From NCBI RefSeq assembly GCF_039522585.1, contig NZ_BAAADR010000022.1: a stretch of DNA of 64,000 nt, one strand, 5' to 3'. Positions within the stretch are counted from its first letter, which is position 1. Every line of letters starts with the position of its first letter. The position numbers were made by a program, and so were the translations under genes. The notes beneath the pieces were generated by a model that had not been told where the DNA came from, did no database searches, and was given only the letters and a program-made list of their open reading frames with translations. Positions 46,191-55,904 of the stretch are shown in pieces. Source of the stretch: Bisbaumannia salifodinae. GTDB taxonomy: Bacteria; Pseudomonadota; Gammaproteobacteria; Pseudomonadales; Halomonadaceae.

Positions 46191-46979
46191 TCAGCTCATC
46201 CAGTTGCCGCCGTCGACGTTCAGCGTCTGGGCGACCACGTACTCGCTGTCGTCACTGGCCAGGAAGACCGCCGGACCGGCGTAATCGTCCGGGTGGCCCA
46301 TGCGTCCGTAGGGCACCGCCTCGCCCACCAGGCGTTTCTTCTCGCCGAGGGGACGCTGCTCGTAACGGGCGAAGAGCGCGTCCACCTCCTCCCACATGGG
46401 GGTGTCCACCACCCCGGGGGCGATGCCGTTGACGCGGATGCCGTGCTTGATCAGGTCCAGGCCGCAGGACTGGGTGAGGCTGATCACCGCCGCCTTGGTG
46501 GCGCAGTACAGGCTCACCAGCGGCTCGCCGCGACGCCCGGCCTGGGAGGACATATTGATGATCCGCCCGCCCTGGCCGCGTGCGACCATCGCCCTGGCCA
46601 CCGCCTGGAGGGTGAAGAACAGGCCCTTGACGTTGACCGCGAACTGCTTGTCGTAGCTGGCCTCGGTGACCTCCAGGACCGGGGCCATGTCGAAGACGGC
46701 GGCGTTGTTGACCAGGATGTCGATGCCGCCGAAGCGCTCGGTGACGCTTTCCACCATGGCGTCGATGGCCTGGCGGTCGCAGACGTCCAGGCGCAGGCCC
46801 ATCAGCCGCTCGGCGGCGTGGCCCTCCCCCTGCAGGGTGGTCAGGGCCTCGTCGATGGCGCCCTGGTCGATATCGGCCACCACCACGCTGGCCCCCTCCT
46901 CCAGATAGGCCCGGGCGATGGCCAGGCCGATGCCGCGGGCGCCACCGGTGATGACGCCGATCTTGTCCTTCAATTTCAT
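46191..46979 (-). CDS. smoS: Sorbitol (L-iditol 2-) dehydrogenase, SmoS-like SDR
   Basis: Oxidises D-sorbitol to fructose with NAD+. The 262-residue short-chain dehydrogenase has the cofactor motif TGGARGIG, NNAAVFDMAP, and the catalytic Ser...YCATK (Tyr157-Lys). EKKRLVGEAVPYGRMG and the C-terminus VAQTLNVDGGNWMS match Rhodobacter sphaeroides SmoS, the sorbitol dehydrogenase of a polyol operon with the same type of ABC transporter. Galactitol is an alternative substrate. Confidence 0.88.
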   Translation of the reverse strand: MKLKDKIGVITGGARGIGLAIARAYLEEGASVVVADIDQGAIDEALTTLQGEGHAAERLMGLRLDVCDRQAIDAMVESVTERFGGIDILVNNAAVFDMAPVLEVTEASYDKQFAVNVKGLFFTLQAVARAMVARGQGGRIINMSSQAGRRGEPLVSLYCATKAAVISLTQSCGLDLIKHGIRVNGIAPGVVDTPMWEEVDALFARYEQRPLGEKKRLVGEAVPYGRMGHPDDYAGPAVFLASDDSEYVVAQTLNVDGGNWMS

Positions 46980-47039
46980 GCTGCGTGCCTCGCTATGTGA
47001 GGTGAAATGCGATGGGAAGGTGGAGAACCAAGCATGCGC

Positions 47040-47717
47040 TCAGCCGTGCCGGCGCGGGGCACGCCAGGCGGCCACCAGGGAGGTCAGGTCCCGCATGTCA
47101 TCGATCACCCGCCAGGCGCCGGCGGCGGCCAGGCGTTCGGCCTGGCCCGGCTGCACATGACTGGCGCCGGTGAAGCCGATCACCGTCATGCCGGCGGCAT
47201 GGGCGGCGGTGGCCCCGGAGACGCTGTCCTCCACCACCAGGCAGCGCGCCGGCGCTACCCCCAGGGTCTCGGCAGCCAGCCGGTAGAGGGCGGGGTCCGG
47301 CTTGGGCCGGGCCACCTGCTCGGCGGTAAAGATCGGTGCCCCGCCGAGGCGGGAGTCGAGACCGGTGGTAGCCAGCGATGCCAGCACCCGCTGGCGCCGG
47401 CTGTTGGAGACCACCGCCTTGGGCAGGTCGATGGCGTCGATGGCCGCGGCCACCCCCGGCATGGCCCGGAGCTCCTCGGCCAGCCGCGCCTCGATGGTCT
47501 CGTCCACCCGCTCGGTGGCATCATCCGGCAGCCGGTGGGCACTCAGCTCCTCCAGATGGCGCAGGATATTGGCGGTGGTCATGCCCAGCGCCTGGCTAAG
47601 CACGGTGTCGGCGTCGAGGTCCGGCAGCCACTCGCCGAGCAGCGCCACCAGGGTCGCCTCGGCGATCGCCTCGCTGTCCACCAGCACGCCATCGCAGTCG
47701 AAGATCAAGGTCTCCAT
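47040..47717 (-). CDS. HAD-family phosphatase (beta-phosphoglucomutase-like, polyol operon)
   Basis: A 225-residue HAD hydrolase with the nucleophile motif LIFDCDGVLVDSE, motif II VVSNSRR, and motifs III and IV KPDPALYRLA and VVEDSVSGATAA. The subfamily resembles the YfbT/YniC hexitol- and sugar-phosphatases. Its position between the ABC transporter and the dehydrogenase suggests that it removes phosphate from hexitol phosphates, limiting toxic build-up. Substrate is an inference. Confidence 0.85.
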   Translation of the reverse strand: METLIFDCDGVLVDSEAIAEATLVALLGEWLPDLDADTVLSQALGMTTANILRHLEELSAHRLPDDATERVDETIEARLAEELRAMPGVAAAIDAIDLPKAVVSNSRRQRVLASLATTGLDSRLGGAPIFTAEQVARPKPDPALYRLAAETLGVAPARCLVVEDSVSGATAAHAAGMTVIGFTGASHVQPGQAERLAAAGAWRVIDDMRDLTSLVAAWRAPRRHG

Positions 47718-47728
47718 GAACTCCCCCC

Positions 47729-48874
<1,146 letters not shown>

Positions 48875-48889
48875 GTTGGGGCTCCTTGG

Positions 48890-49792
48890 TTACTTGACGG
48901 CGCCGAAGGTGAGGCCGCGGACCATCTGTTTCTGGGTGAGCCAACCGAAGATCAGAATGGGCGCGACGGCCATGGTCGAGGCGGCCGAAAGCTTGGCCCA
49001 GAAGAGCCCTTCGGGGCTGGAGAAGGAGGCGATATAGGCGGTCAGGGGCGCCGCCCGGGACGAGGTCAGGTTGAGGCTCCAGAAGGCCTCGTTCCAGCTC
49101 AGGATCACCGACAACAGGCCGGTGGAGGCGATACCCGGCAGGGTCAGCGGGATCAGCAGGAAGCACACCTCCTGCAGGGTGCTGGCGCCGTCCATGCGCC
49201 CCGCCTCGAGGATGTCCTTGGGCAGGTCCTTGAAGAAGGTGTAAAGCATCCAGATGACGATCGGCAGGTTCATCAGCGTATAGACGACGGTCAGGCCGGT
49301 GCGGGTATCCAGCATGCCCAGGTCGCGGAAGATCAGGTAGATCGGCACCAGCACGCCCACCGGTGGCAGCATCTTGGTGGAGAGCATCCACAGCAGGGTG
49401 CCCTTGGTGCGCTGGGTGGGCAGGAAGGCCATGGAATAGGCCGCCGGGATGCCGATCAGCAGCGCCAGCAGGGTCGAGCCCACGGAGACGGCGACGCTGT
49501 TCCAGGCGAAGTGCAGGTAGTCGGCCCGGGCATGTACGGCCTCATAGCTCTCCAGGGTCGGGGTGAAGAACAGCGTCGGCGTGGCGATGGCCTGGGCCTC
49601 GGTCTTGAAGCCGGTGAGCACCATCCACAGGATCGGGAAGAAGATGACGAAGGTGATGGTCCAGGCCAGCAGGGCCAGCCAGAGGCGCTTATGGCGCAGC
49701 AGGGCCCCACCGATGCCCTGGCCGGCCAGCGCCTGCTGGCCCGGGGGCATCGCGGCCGTGGCCGGTGCGGTGGTGGGTGTCTTGTTGAACAT
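48890..49792 (-). CDS. Polyol ABC transporter permease (MalG type)
   Basis: Second of two membrane subunits. The 300-residue protein has six membrane helices and the EAA loop EAGRMDGASTLQEVCFLLIPLTLPG, which contacts the ATPase. Corresponds to SmoG/MtlG. Sits between the ATPase and the other permease gene. Confidence 0.94.
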   Translation of the reverse strand: MFNKTPTTAPATAAMPPGQQALAGQGIGGALLRHKRLWLALLAWTITFVIFFPILWMVLTGFKTEAQAIATPTLFFTPTLESYEAVHARADYLHFAWNSVAVSVGSTLLALLIGIPAAYSMAFLPTQRTKGTLLWMLSTKMLPPVGVLVPIYLIFRDLGMLDTRTGLTVVYTLMNLPIVIWMLYTFFKDLPKDILEAGRMDGASTLQEVCFLLIPLTLPGIASTGLLSVILSWNEAFWSLNLTSSRAAPLTAYIASFSSPEGLFWAKLSAASTMAVAPILIFGWLTQKQMVRGLTFGAVK

Positions 49793-49871
49793 CTTGTGAC
49801 CTCGTGATTCGGGTCGCGGGCCTCCCGGGCCCGCGATGACATCGGGTGACGCGGCGCTAGGCTTCCAGGGA

Positions 49872-50759
49872 CTACTCTTCCAGGTTCCTGGCGACCATGC
49901 GGATCAGGAAGATCGCCACGATATTGGCCAGGACGATGGCGATGACCCCGCCCGCCGAGGCGCCACCCACGTCGAACTCCAGCAGCGCGCGGATATAGAT
50001 CAGGTAGGCCAGGTTGGTGGTGGCCAGGCCGGGACCGCCCGAGGTGGTGACGAAGATCTCGGCGAAGATGGTCAGCAGGAAGATCATCTGGATCATGATC
50101 ACCACGCTGATTGCCCGCTTGAGGTGCGGCAGGGTGATGAAGAAGAAGACGGCCACGGGGCCCGCCCCGTCCATGCGCGCCGCCTCGACCTGGTCATCGT
50201 CCAGGGACTGCAGGGCGGTGAGCAGGATCAGCAGGGCAAAGGGCAGCCACTGCCAGGCGACGATGACGATGATCGACAGCAGCGGATAGGAGGAGAACCA
50301 ATCGATGGCCGGTAGGCCGAACAGGCCGGTGAACCAGGCCAGCACGCCATTGACCGGGTGCATCATCATGTTCTTCCACACCAGGGCGCTGACGGTGGGC
50401 ATGATGAAGAAGGGCGAGATGGCCAGCACCCGGGCGATGCCACGGCCGAAGAACTCCTGCTGGTAGAGCACCGCCAGCAGGGTGCCGCCGATCACCGAGA
50501 TCGCCAGCACCGAGCCCACCAGTACCAGGGTGGTGCCCATGGCCGACCACAGCGCCGGGTCGGTGAGCAGGTATCGGTAGTTCTCCAGGCCGGCGAACTG
50601 CTCCATGCCGGGCATCAACAGGTTGTAGCGCTGGAAGGAGAACCACAGGGTCATGCCCAGGGGGATCAACATCCAGATCAGCAGGAGCGTGACGGCCGGG
50701 GCCTGCAGCGACAGGGAGCGCAGGCCACCGACGGTACGTCCGGAAGCGCGAGTACTCAT
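49872..50759 (-). CDS. Polyol ABC transporter permease (MalF type)
   Basis: First of the two permease subunits (SmoF/MtlF type). The 295-residue protein has six membrane helices and the EAA motif EAARMDGAGPVAVFFFITLPHL. The start is placed at 50759, four codons inside the longest frame. 63 bases separate it from the binding protein gene. Confidence 0.93.
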   Translation of the reverse strand: MSTRASGRTVGGLRSLSLQAPAVTLLLIWMLIPLGMTLWFSFQRYNLLMPGMEQFAGLENYRYLLTDPALWSAMGTTLVLVGSVLAISVIGGTLLAVLYQQEFFGRGIARVLAISPFFIMPTVSALVWKNMMMHPVNGVLAWFTGLFGLPAIDWFSSYPLLSIIVIVAWQWLPFALLILLTALQSLDDDQVEAARMDGAGPVAVFFFITLPHLKRAISVVIMIQMIFLLTIFAEIFVTTSGGPGLATTNLAYLIYIRALLEFDVGGASAGGVIAIVLANIVAIFLIRMVARNLEE

Positions 50760-50822
50760 GGGCGTTACCATTGGGTAGCGGGGTGAAGGGGGCCGGCCTA
50801 CCGGTCGGCCCTATCGCTCGAA

Positions 50823-52142
50823 TCAGTCGTAGTAGCCGGCCTGGCGCATGGTGCGCTCGGCACTGCGCTGGGCGCTGTCCAGCGCCTGCTGCACCGGCAT
50901 CTGTCCGGTCAGCGCCGCGGCCACCATCTGGCCGACCTGGGTGCCGATGGCCTGGAACTCCGGGATACCGGCGAACTGCACGCCCACATAGGGGCTCGGC
51001 TCCAGGGTCGAGTCGGTGGGGTCGGCGTTCTGCATCGCCTCGAGCACGAAGCTGGCGAAGGGCGCCGCCTCGACGTAGCGTGCGTCCTCGTAGGTGGACG
51101 TCCGGGTGCCCGGCGGCACGCTGGTCCAGCCCTCGCGCTCGCCCACCAGCTCGATGTACTCCTGCGACGTCGCCCAGGTGATGAACCGGCGGGCGGCCTC
51201 CTGGCGCTCGGACGAGGCCGGGATGGCCAGCGACCAGGACCACAGCCAGTGGGAGCCCTTGGGGGTCACGGCGACCGGCGCCTGGGAGAAGCCCAGCACC
51301 TCGGCCACGTCCGACTCGCGGGGATCGAAGAGGCGCCCCGCCGCCGAGGTGGCATCGACCCACATGGCGCAGCGCCCGCCGGAGAACAGTGCCAGGTTCT
51401 CGTTGAAGCCGTTGGAGCTGGCGCCGGGCGGGCCATAGTTGCCGAGCAGGTCGACATAGAAGGCGATCGCCTCCTGCCACTCGGGGGAGTTGATCTGCGG
51501 CTGCCATGCTTCGTCGAACCAGCGCCCGCCGAAGGTGTTCACCAGGGTCGAGACGAAGGCCATGTTCTCGCCCCAGCCCGGCTTGCCGCGCAGGCAGATG
51601 CCATAGGTACCGTTGTCGGGATCGTGGATCTGGCTGGCCCAGTCGCGGGCCGCTTCCCAGGTCGGCTGCTCCGGCATCGTGATGCCATGCTCCTCGAAGA
51701 GGTCGGTGCGGTAGTAGAGCATCGAGCTCTCGCCGTAGAAGGGCAGCGCGTGGAGGCTACCGTCGTGGGAGAGGCCATCGCGCACCGGCTTGAGCAGGTC
51801 CTCGACCTCGTAGTCGGCGGGCAGCTCGGTGAGCGGCACCAGCCACTCCCGCTCGGCCCAGATCGGCACCTCGTAGGTGCCGATGGTCATGACATCGAAC
51901 TGACCGCCGCCGGTGGCGATATCGGTGGTCAGGCGCTGGCGCAACACGTTCTCTTCCAGGATGACCCAGTCGACGCTGAGGTCGGGGTGGGCCTGCTCGA
52001 ACTCGCTGGTCAGGCTCTGCATGATCACCATGTCGTTGTTGTTGACGGTGGCCACGGTGATCTCGGTCTGTGCCTGGGCCTGAGAGGCGGCGGCGATGGC
52101 GGCTGCCAGGGTGGCCAGTGGCAGGGCTCGGGTGAGCTTCAT
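50823..52142 (-). CDS. Polyol ABC transporter substrate-binding protein
   Basis: Periplasmic receptor for a hexitol or pentitol (SmoE/MtlE type). The 439-residue protein starts at 52142, where AAGGAG lies seven bases upstream, and has a signal peptide cleaved after AQAQ (about 24). It belongs to solute-binding family 1, with TDIATGGGQFDVMTIGTYEVPIWAERE-type domain residues near 75-100. First gene of the polyol operon after the regulator. Confidence 0.94.
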   Translation of the reverse strand: MKLTRALPLATLAAAIAAASQAQAQTEITVATVNNNDMVIMQSLTSEFEQAHPDLSVDWVILEENVLRQRLTTDIATGGGQFDVMTIGTYEVPIWAEREWLVPLTELPADYEVEDLLKPVRDGLSHDGSLHALPFYGESSMLYYRTDLFEEHGITMPEQPTWEAARDWASQIHDPDNGTYGICLRGKPGWGENMAFVSTLVNTFGGRWFDEAWQPQINSPEWQEAIAFYVDLLGNYGPPGASSNGFNENLALFSGGRCAMWVDATSAAGRLFDPRESDVAEVLGFSQAPVAVTPKGSHWLWSWSLAIPASSERQEAARRFITWATSQEYIELVGEREGWTSVPPGTRTSTYEDARYVEAAPFASFVLEAMQNADPTDSTLEPSPYVGVQFAGIPEFQAIGTQVGQMVAAALTGQMPVQQALDSAQRSAERTMRQAGYYD

Positions 52143-52197
52143 GATGGGCTCCTTTGCGGGACTCGCGTTGTTATCTGTCGTGCCATCTTGATTATTT

Positions 52198-52222
52198 TGA
52201 TCATCTACCAATCAAATGATCA
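52198..52222. promoter_or_regulatory. Candidate SorC-type operator
   Basis: TGATCAT (52198-52204) and ATGATCA (52216-52222) are perfect 7-base inverted repeats with an 11-base spacer, in the 153-base gap between the regulator and the binding-protein gene. The neighbouring GATTATTTTGAT adds a second, degenerate half. It is the most likely target of the SorC-type regulator. Confidence 0.55.
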
Positions 52223-52295
52223 GACAGAGTCCCAAAAAAAGCAAAGCCGAGACGCCTAGACTTTGGTCGGAGAGGGCATTACCTCGGCGGGAAGG

Positions 52296-53249
52296 TCACC
52301 CCGCCCGCTCGACGATATAGCGCGCCGCCACCTCGTCGGTGACCAGTCCCTTGAGCCAGCCGCCGCGCAGGGCGGCGAGGATGGCCGGCGCCTTGTCGCG
52401 CCCGCCGGCGAGCGCCACCAGCGGCTGGTCGGCGAGCATCTCCAGCGGCAGGCTAGTGATGCGGCGACTGGTCGAGCAGTCGATCACCTCGCCCCGGGCA
52501 TTCATCGGCCAGCCCAGCAGCTCGCCCACGGCCTCGAGGGTCAATAGTTCGTCCAGCTCGCCCTCGGAGATAAAGTGGTCTTGGAAGAGGGTGGCCTGAC
52601 GGTCGATCTTGCCGATGCCGATATAGGCGGTCTCGGCCTGGCGGGCCACCTCGGCGACGGACTGGAAGAGCCGCTGCTGCTGCATGGCCTCCTTCTCTGC
52701 CACCGTGCCCGCCACCACCGGCGCCGGCAGCAAAAAGCGCTCGCCGCCGGTCTTGTCGGCCAGCACCATGACGCCGTCGTAGCGGTTGGAGGAGCCGTCC
52801 CGGGCCACGTTGCCCACCAGGGAGACGAAGCGATGCTGAGGCCGCTCGACGCGACTGATCGCCTCCACCGTGGCGCGAATGGAGCGCCCGGTGCCCAGCG
52901 CCAGGGTCAGGGGCTCACTGCGTTCCACCAGCCGACTGACGCGCTCGGCGCCGGCCACGGCCAGGTAGTGGGCGGCGCCATCGGCGGCCTCCGGCTCGGC
53001 CGGCACCACGTCGCAGAAATCCAGGCCGAAGTGCTGGCGGATGGCACTGGACATGGCCATGCAGGCCGCCACCGGGTGGTCGATATGCACCTTGATCAGG
53101 CCCTCCTGGCGGGCCAGGGCCAGCAGGCGCTGCACCCCGGGACGCGACACCCCCAGTTGCTGGGCAATCTCGTCCTGGGTCATGCCACCCACGAAGGACA
53201 TCCAGGCGGCCCGCGCCGCCTGATCCAGCTTCACCTCGAACTTGTCCAA
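52296..53249 (-). CDS. SorC/DeoR-family sugar-binding transcriptional regulator
   Basis: Predicted regulator of the polyol operon that follows it. The start is a TTG at 53249 with AAGGA seven bases upstream, giving 317 residues, the usual SorC length; the longer frame to 53378 is not credible. The N-terminal HTH (MTQDEIAQQLGVSRPGVQRLLALARQEGLI) and the sugar-phosphate-binding domain (LGTGRSIRATVEAIS, AYIGIGKIDRQA) are intact. Sugar phosphates or polyols would act as inducers. Confidence 0.9.
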   Translation of the reverse strand: MDKFEVKLDQAARAAWMSFVGGMTQDEIAQQLGVSRPGVQRLLALARQEGLIKVHIDHPVAACMAMSSAIRQHFGLDFCDVVPAEPEAADGAAHYLAVAGAERVSRLVERSEPLTLALGTGRSIRATVEAISRVERPQHRFVSLVGNVARDGSSNRYDGVMVLADKTGGERFLLPAPVVAGTVAEKEAMQQQRLFQSVAEVARQAETAYIGIGKIDRQATLFQDHFISEGELDELLTLEAVGELLGWPMNARGEVIDCSTSRRITSLPLEMLADQPLVALAGGRDKAPAILAALRGGWLKGLVTDEVAARYIVERAG

Positions 53250-53292
53250 TACCGTTTCCTTATGCTGATCGTCCCCCCAGGCGGAGCCTCTC

Positions 53293-53850
53293 TTAGGCGG
53301 AACCGAAGTAGCGCTCCCGATCCTCGGCGGTGATATCGCTGATATGCAGGGGAAAGGCCTCGCCGCGGCGGTCGGCATAGAAGTGATGCAGGGTGCGCTC
53401 GATGGTGGGAAAGGCGAGCTCGTCCCAGGGAATCTCCTCCTCCTCGAAGAGCGCCACCTCCAGGCTCTCGGGACCGGCGTCGAAGCCGCCCTCCAGGTCG
53501 GCCAGGAAGATCATATAGACCTGGTTGATATGGGGCAGGTTGATCAGGGTGTAGAGTCCCTGGATGGCCACCTCGGCGCAGGCCTCCTCGCGGGTCTCCC
53601 GGGCCGCCGCCTGGACGGTGGTCTCGGCGTTCTCCATGAAACCGGCGGGCAGGGTCCAGAAGCCCTTGCGCGGCGCGATGGCGCGCCGGCAGAGCAGGAT
53701 CTTGGTGCCCCGCACCGGCAAGGTACCGGCGACGATGCGCGGGTTCTGGTAATGGATGGTGCCGCAGGCGTCGCAGAGGTAGCGGGGACGGTCATCGCCC
53801 TCGGGAATGGCGAAGCGAACGGTATGGCCACAGTGGCTGCAGAAATTCAT
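53293..53850 (-). CDS. Nudix hydrolase with N-terminal zinc ribbon
   Basis: A 185-residue protein. An N-terminal zinc ribbon with CSHCGHT and CDACGTIHYQNPRIV is followed by a Nudix domain with GFMENAETTVQAAARETREEACAEV (Nudix box). The zinc ribbon and the position recall NudC/YfcD-like ADP-ribose or NADH pyrophosphatases, but the substrate is not settled. Start at 53850 follows GAGGAG. Divergent from the next Nudix gene. Confidence 0.87.
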   Translation of the reverse strand: MNFCSHCGHTVRFAIPEGDDRPRYLCDACGTIHYQNPRIVAGTLPVRGTKILLCRRAIAPRKGFWTLPAGFMENAETTVQAAARETREEACAEVAIQGLYTLINLPHINQVYMIFLADLEGGFDAGPESLEVALFEEEEIPWDELAFPTIERTLHHFYADRRGEAFPLHISDITAEDRERYFGSA

Positions 53851-53931
53851 CGGCTCCTCGCGGGATGCTCGGCTTGCCCTTGACGCCTTTCCGGGGGCTA
53901 AGTACAAGAAGAGAAATCGTGTGAGAGCCCC

Positions 53932-54555
53932 ATGTTAGAGAAACTTCGCGAGCGCCTGCAAGCACACCGTCCCGGCCGCGTCATCCTTCAACTGCCCGAG
54001 GCCGCGGTACTCTTGCCCATCGTCGACCGCCCCGAACCGACCCTGCTGTTCACCCGCCGCGCCGCCCACCTCAATACCCATCGCGGCCAGGTGGCCTTCC
54101 CCGGCGGCAAGCGCGAGGAGCACGACCCCGACCTGCTGGCCACCGCCCTGCGCGAGGCCGAGGAGGAGATCGCCCTGGCGCGGGGTCAGGTCGAGCTGCT
54201 GGGTCGCCTCAGCGACGTCATCTCCCTGCATGGGCTCAGGGTCACGCCCTTCGTGGGGCTGATCCCCCCCGACCTGCCGCTGGTCCCCGACCCCGGCGAG
54301 CTGGACACCATCTTCGAGGTGCCGCTGCGGCTCTTCCTGGAGGATCGCCGCAACCACACCGACGTGATCACCGTGGAGGGACGCCCCCACTATGTGCCCA
54401 GCTACCATGTGGATGGCCAGGTGATCTGGGGCCTCTCGGCGATGATGCTGGTGGAGCTGCTCGCGGAGGGCTTCGAGCGCCCCATCAGCCTCTATCACCC
54501 ACCCGCCGAGGGGCGCCTCTGCTACTACCCCCCTCGCCGCCTGGAGCACCCATGA
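53932..54555 (+). CDS. nudL: CoA pyrophosphatase-type Nudix hydrolase (NudL)
   Basis: Hydrolyses CoA or its derivatives. The 207-residue protein has the UPF0035 signature LNTHRGQVAFPGGKRE followed by the Nudix box REEHDPDLLATALREAEEEIAL, which is diagnostic for NudL (YeaB). The C-terminal tail AEGRLCYYPPRRLEHP is partly copied in the duplicated DNA that follows. Its stop codon overlaps an ATG (54552) that starts a duplication-made small frame. No strong ribosome site is visible. Confidence 0.88.
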   Translation: MLEKLRERLQAHRPGRVILQLPEAAVLLPIVDRPEPTLLFTRRAAHLNTHRGQVAFPGGKREEHDPDLLATALREAEEEIALARGQVELLGRLSDVISLHGLRVTPFVGLIPPDLPLVPDPGELDTIFEVPLRLFLEDRRNHTDVITVEGRPHYVPSYHVDGQVIWGLSAMMLVELLAEGFERPISLYHPPAEGRLCYYPPRRLEHP

Positions 54556-54664
54556 GCCTGGTCATTCCCGCCTTAGGTTACGCGCCCGCCGACGGGCACC
54601 TCTGCTGCTCTCTCCCCCGCCCCGCCCGCCGCCTGGAGCGCCCATGAGCCTGGCCATTCCCTCC
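54502..54664 (+). repeat. Imperfect tandem duplication of the nudL-oxygenase junction
   Basis: Copy 1 (about 54502-54572) covers the end of nudL and an ATGAGCCTGGTCATTCCC start. Copy 2 (about 54585-54664) has the same landmarks: CCCGCCGA.GGGC.CCTCTGCT, then CGCCTGGAGC.CCCATGAGCC, then TGG.CATTCCC. Most differences are single bases, plus a short insertion. The duplication leaves two ATGA coupling sites 92 bases apart. Confidence 0.8.
54552..54647 (+). CDS. Small frame created by the tandem duplication (probably not a separate gene)
   Basis: A 31-codon frame starts at ATG 54552, overlapping the nudL stop (ATGA), and ends in TGA overlapping the ATG of the oxygenase (54644). Its N-terminus MSLVIPALG copies the oxygenase start and its C-terminus LPRPARRLERP copies the nudL tail. 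It may keep translation coupled from nudL to the oxygenase, or may be only a relic. No ribosome site other than the coupling is evident. Confidence 0.35.
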   Translation: MSLVIPALGYAPADGHLCCSLPRPARRLERP

Positions 54665-55300
54665 CTCGCCCCCGCCACCCTCACCGAGCTGGTGGATGCC
54701 CTGGTCGAGCGCGGCTGGTACCTCGGCGAGGGGGTCATCGACGCCGAGCTGTGCCGGGCCCTGCATGACGAGCTGGAGGAGCGGGTCGCCCGCCAGGCCA
54801 TGCACACCGCCGGCATCGGCCGCGGCGAGGATCACAGCCTGCGCCGCGATATCCGCGGCGACACCATCCACTGGCTGGACCGCACCACCCTGCCCCAGCG
54901 CCACTACCTGGGCGCCATGGCGGAGCTCCAGCAGGAGCTCAACCGGGCCCTCTACCTGGGGCTCTTCGAGTTCGAGGCCCACTTCGCCCACTACGGCCCC
55001 GGCACCTTCTACAAGAAGCATCGGGACAGCTTCCGCGGCCGCGCCAACCGGGTGGTCTCCACGGTCGGCTACCTCAACCCCGACTGGGGCCCGGCGGATG
55101 GCGGCGAAATGGTGCTCTATGACCCCGAGGACGAGCGCCGCGAGGTGGCCCGGGTACGCCCCGAGGCGGGCAACTTCGCCTGCTTCCTCGCCGACCGAGT
55201 GCCCCACGAGGTGCTGCCCACCGCCCGGCCCCGCGCCAGCATCGCCGGCTGGTTCCGCCGCAACGCCTCCCTCAACGGCGTTATCGACCCGGCCTACTGA
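54644..55300 (+). CDS. 2OG-Fe(II) oxygenase (SM-20/PiuC-like)
   Basis: A 218-residue non-haem iron oxygenase of the 2-oxoglutarate type. The iron site HRDSF and HEVLP (His, Asp, His) and the C-terminal Arg of RPRASIAGWFRR (2OG contact) fit the prolyl-4-hydroxylase-like SM-20 fold. The GGEMVLYD segment is also conserved in the family. Substrate unknown; similar proteins hydroxylate proteins or small molecules. Starts at the ATG that overlaps the preceding frame. Confidence 0.85.
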   Translation: MSLAIPSLAPATLTELVDALVERGWYLGEGVIDAELCRALHDELEERVARQAMHTAGIGRGEDHSLRRDIRGDTIHWLDRTTLPQRHYLGAMAELQQELNRALYLGLFEFEAHFAHYGPGTFYKKHRDSFRGRANRVVSTVGYLNPDWGPADGGEMVLYDPEDERREVARVRPEAGNFACFLADRVPHEVLPTARPRASIAGWFRRNASLNGVIDPAY

Positions 55301-55318
55301 AGAGACGGCCACAATGCA

Positions 55319-55342
55319 GCGAGGCGCCGAATGGCGCCTCGC
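55319..55342. terminator. Hairpin between oxygenase and universal stress genes
   Basis: GCGAGGCGCC and GGCGCCTCGC are perfect arms with a GAAT loop, between two converging genes. No T-run follows, so termination strength is uncertain. Confidence 0.6.
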
Positions 55343-55371
55343 GAGGGTAAGAGCGTTAGTGCCGAGGGCCC

Positions 55372-55818
55372 CTAGTTGACGGTGATCACCGTGCAGTGGG
55401 CGGTATGCCCGACCCGATGGGAGACGCTGCCGATCACCATGCCCTTGAGGTCGCTCATGCCGCGACTCCCCATGACGATGGCTTCCACCTGGAGGGCCTC
55501 GGCCTCGGCGACGATGGCCTCCGCCGGACGCCCCTTGGCGATCATCTCTTCCACCTGGAGACCGTCGAGCTTCACCGCCGCATAGGCCTTGTCGAGGATC
55601 TTGCGGGCGTCGTCTTCGCGTTCCTTGACCAGTTTCTGGATCACCTCCTCGCTGACCGGCATGCCGCTGCCCCCCACCAGCAGGCCGATATCATTCGGCG
55701 GCTGCTGCACATTGATCAGGTAGAGCCTGGCCGGCGGGGTGGCCAGCTGCGCCGCCACCTCGAGCGCCTTCTCCGCATGGGCGGAGCCATCCACGGGTAC
55801 GAGTATCGACTGGAACAT
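55372..55818 (-). CDS. Universal stress protein (UspA family)
   Basis: A 148-residue soluble Usp. N-terminal ILVPVDGSAHAEKALE and the ATP-binding GSRGMSDLKGMVIGSVSHRV (G-X2-G-X9-G-S) are intact, so it likely binds ATP, which puts it closer to the MJ0577/TeaD-like type than to E. coli UspA. Induction by growth arrest or osmotic stress is typical but not visible here. Confidence 0.93.
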   Translation of the reverse strand: MFQSILVPVDGSAHAEKALEVAAQLATPPARLYLINVQQPPNDIGLLVGGSGMPVSEEVIQKLVKEREDDARKILDKAYAAVKLDGLQVEEMIAKGRPAEAIVAEAEALQVEAIVMGSRGMSDLKGMVIGSVSHRVGHTAHCTVITVN

Positions 55819-55904
55819 AATGAACCCCCTGCATAGACATGGCGCCGCTCGACGCCTCGGTCATCATCGGCCGGAGCGGGCGACGCCCCGGCCCGACATC
55901 GGCA

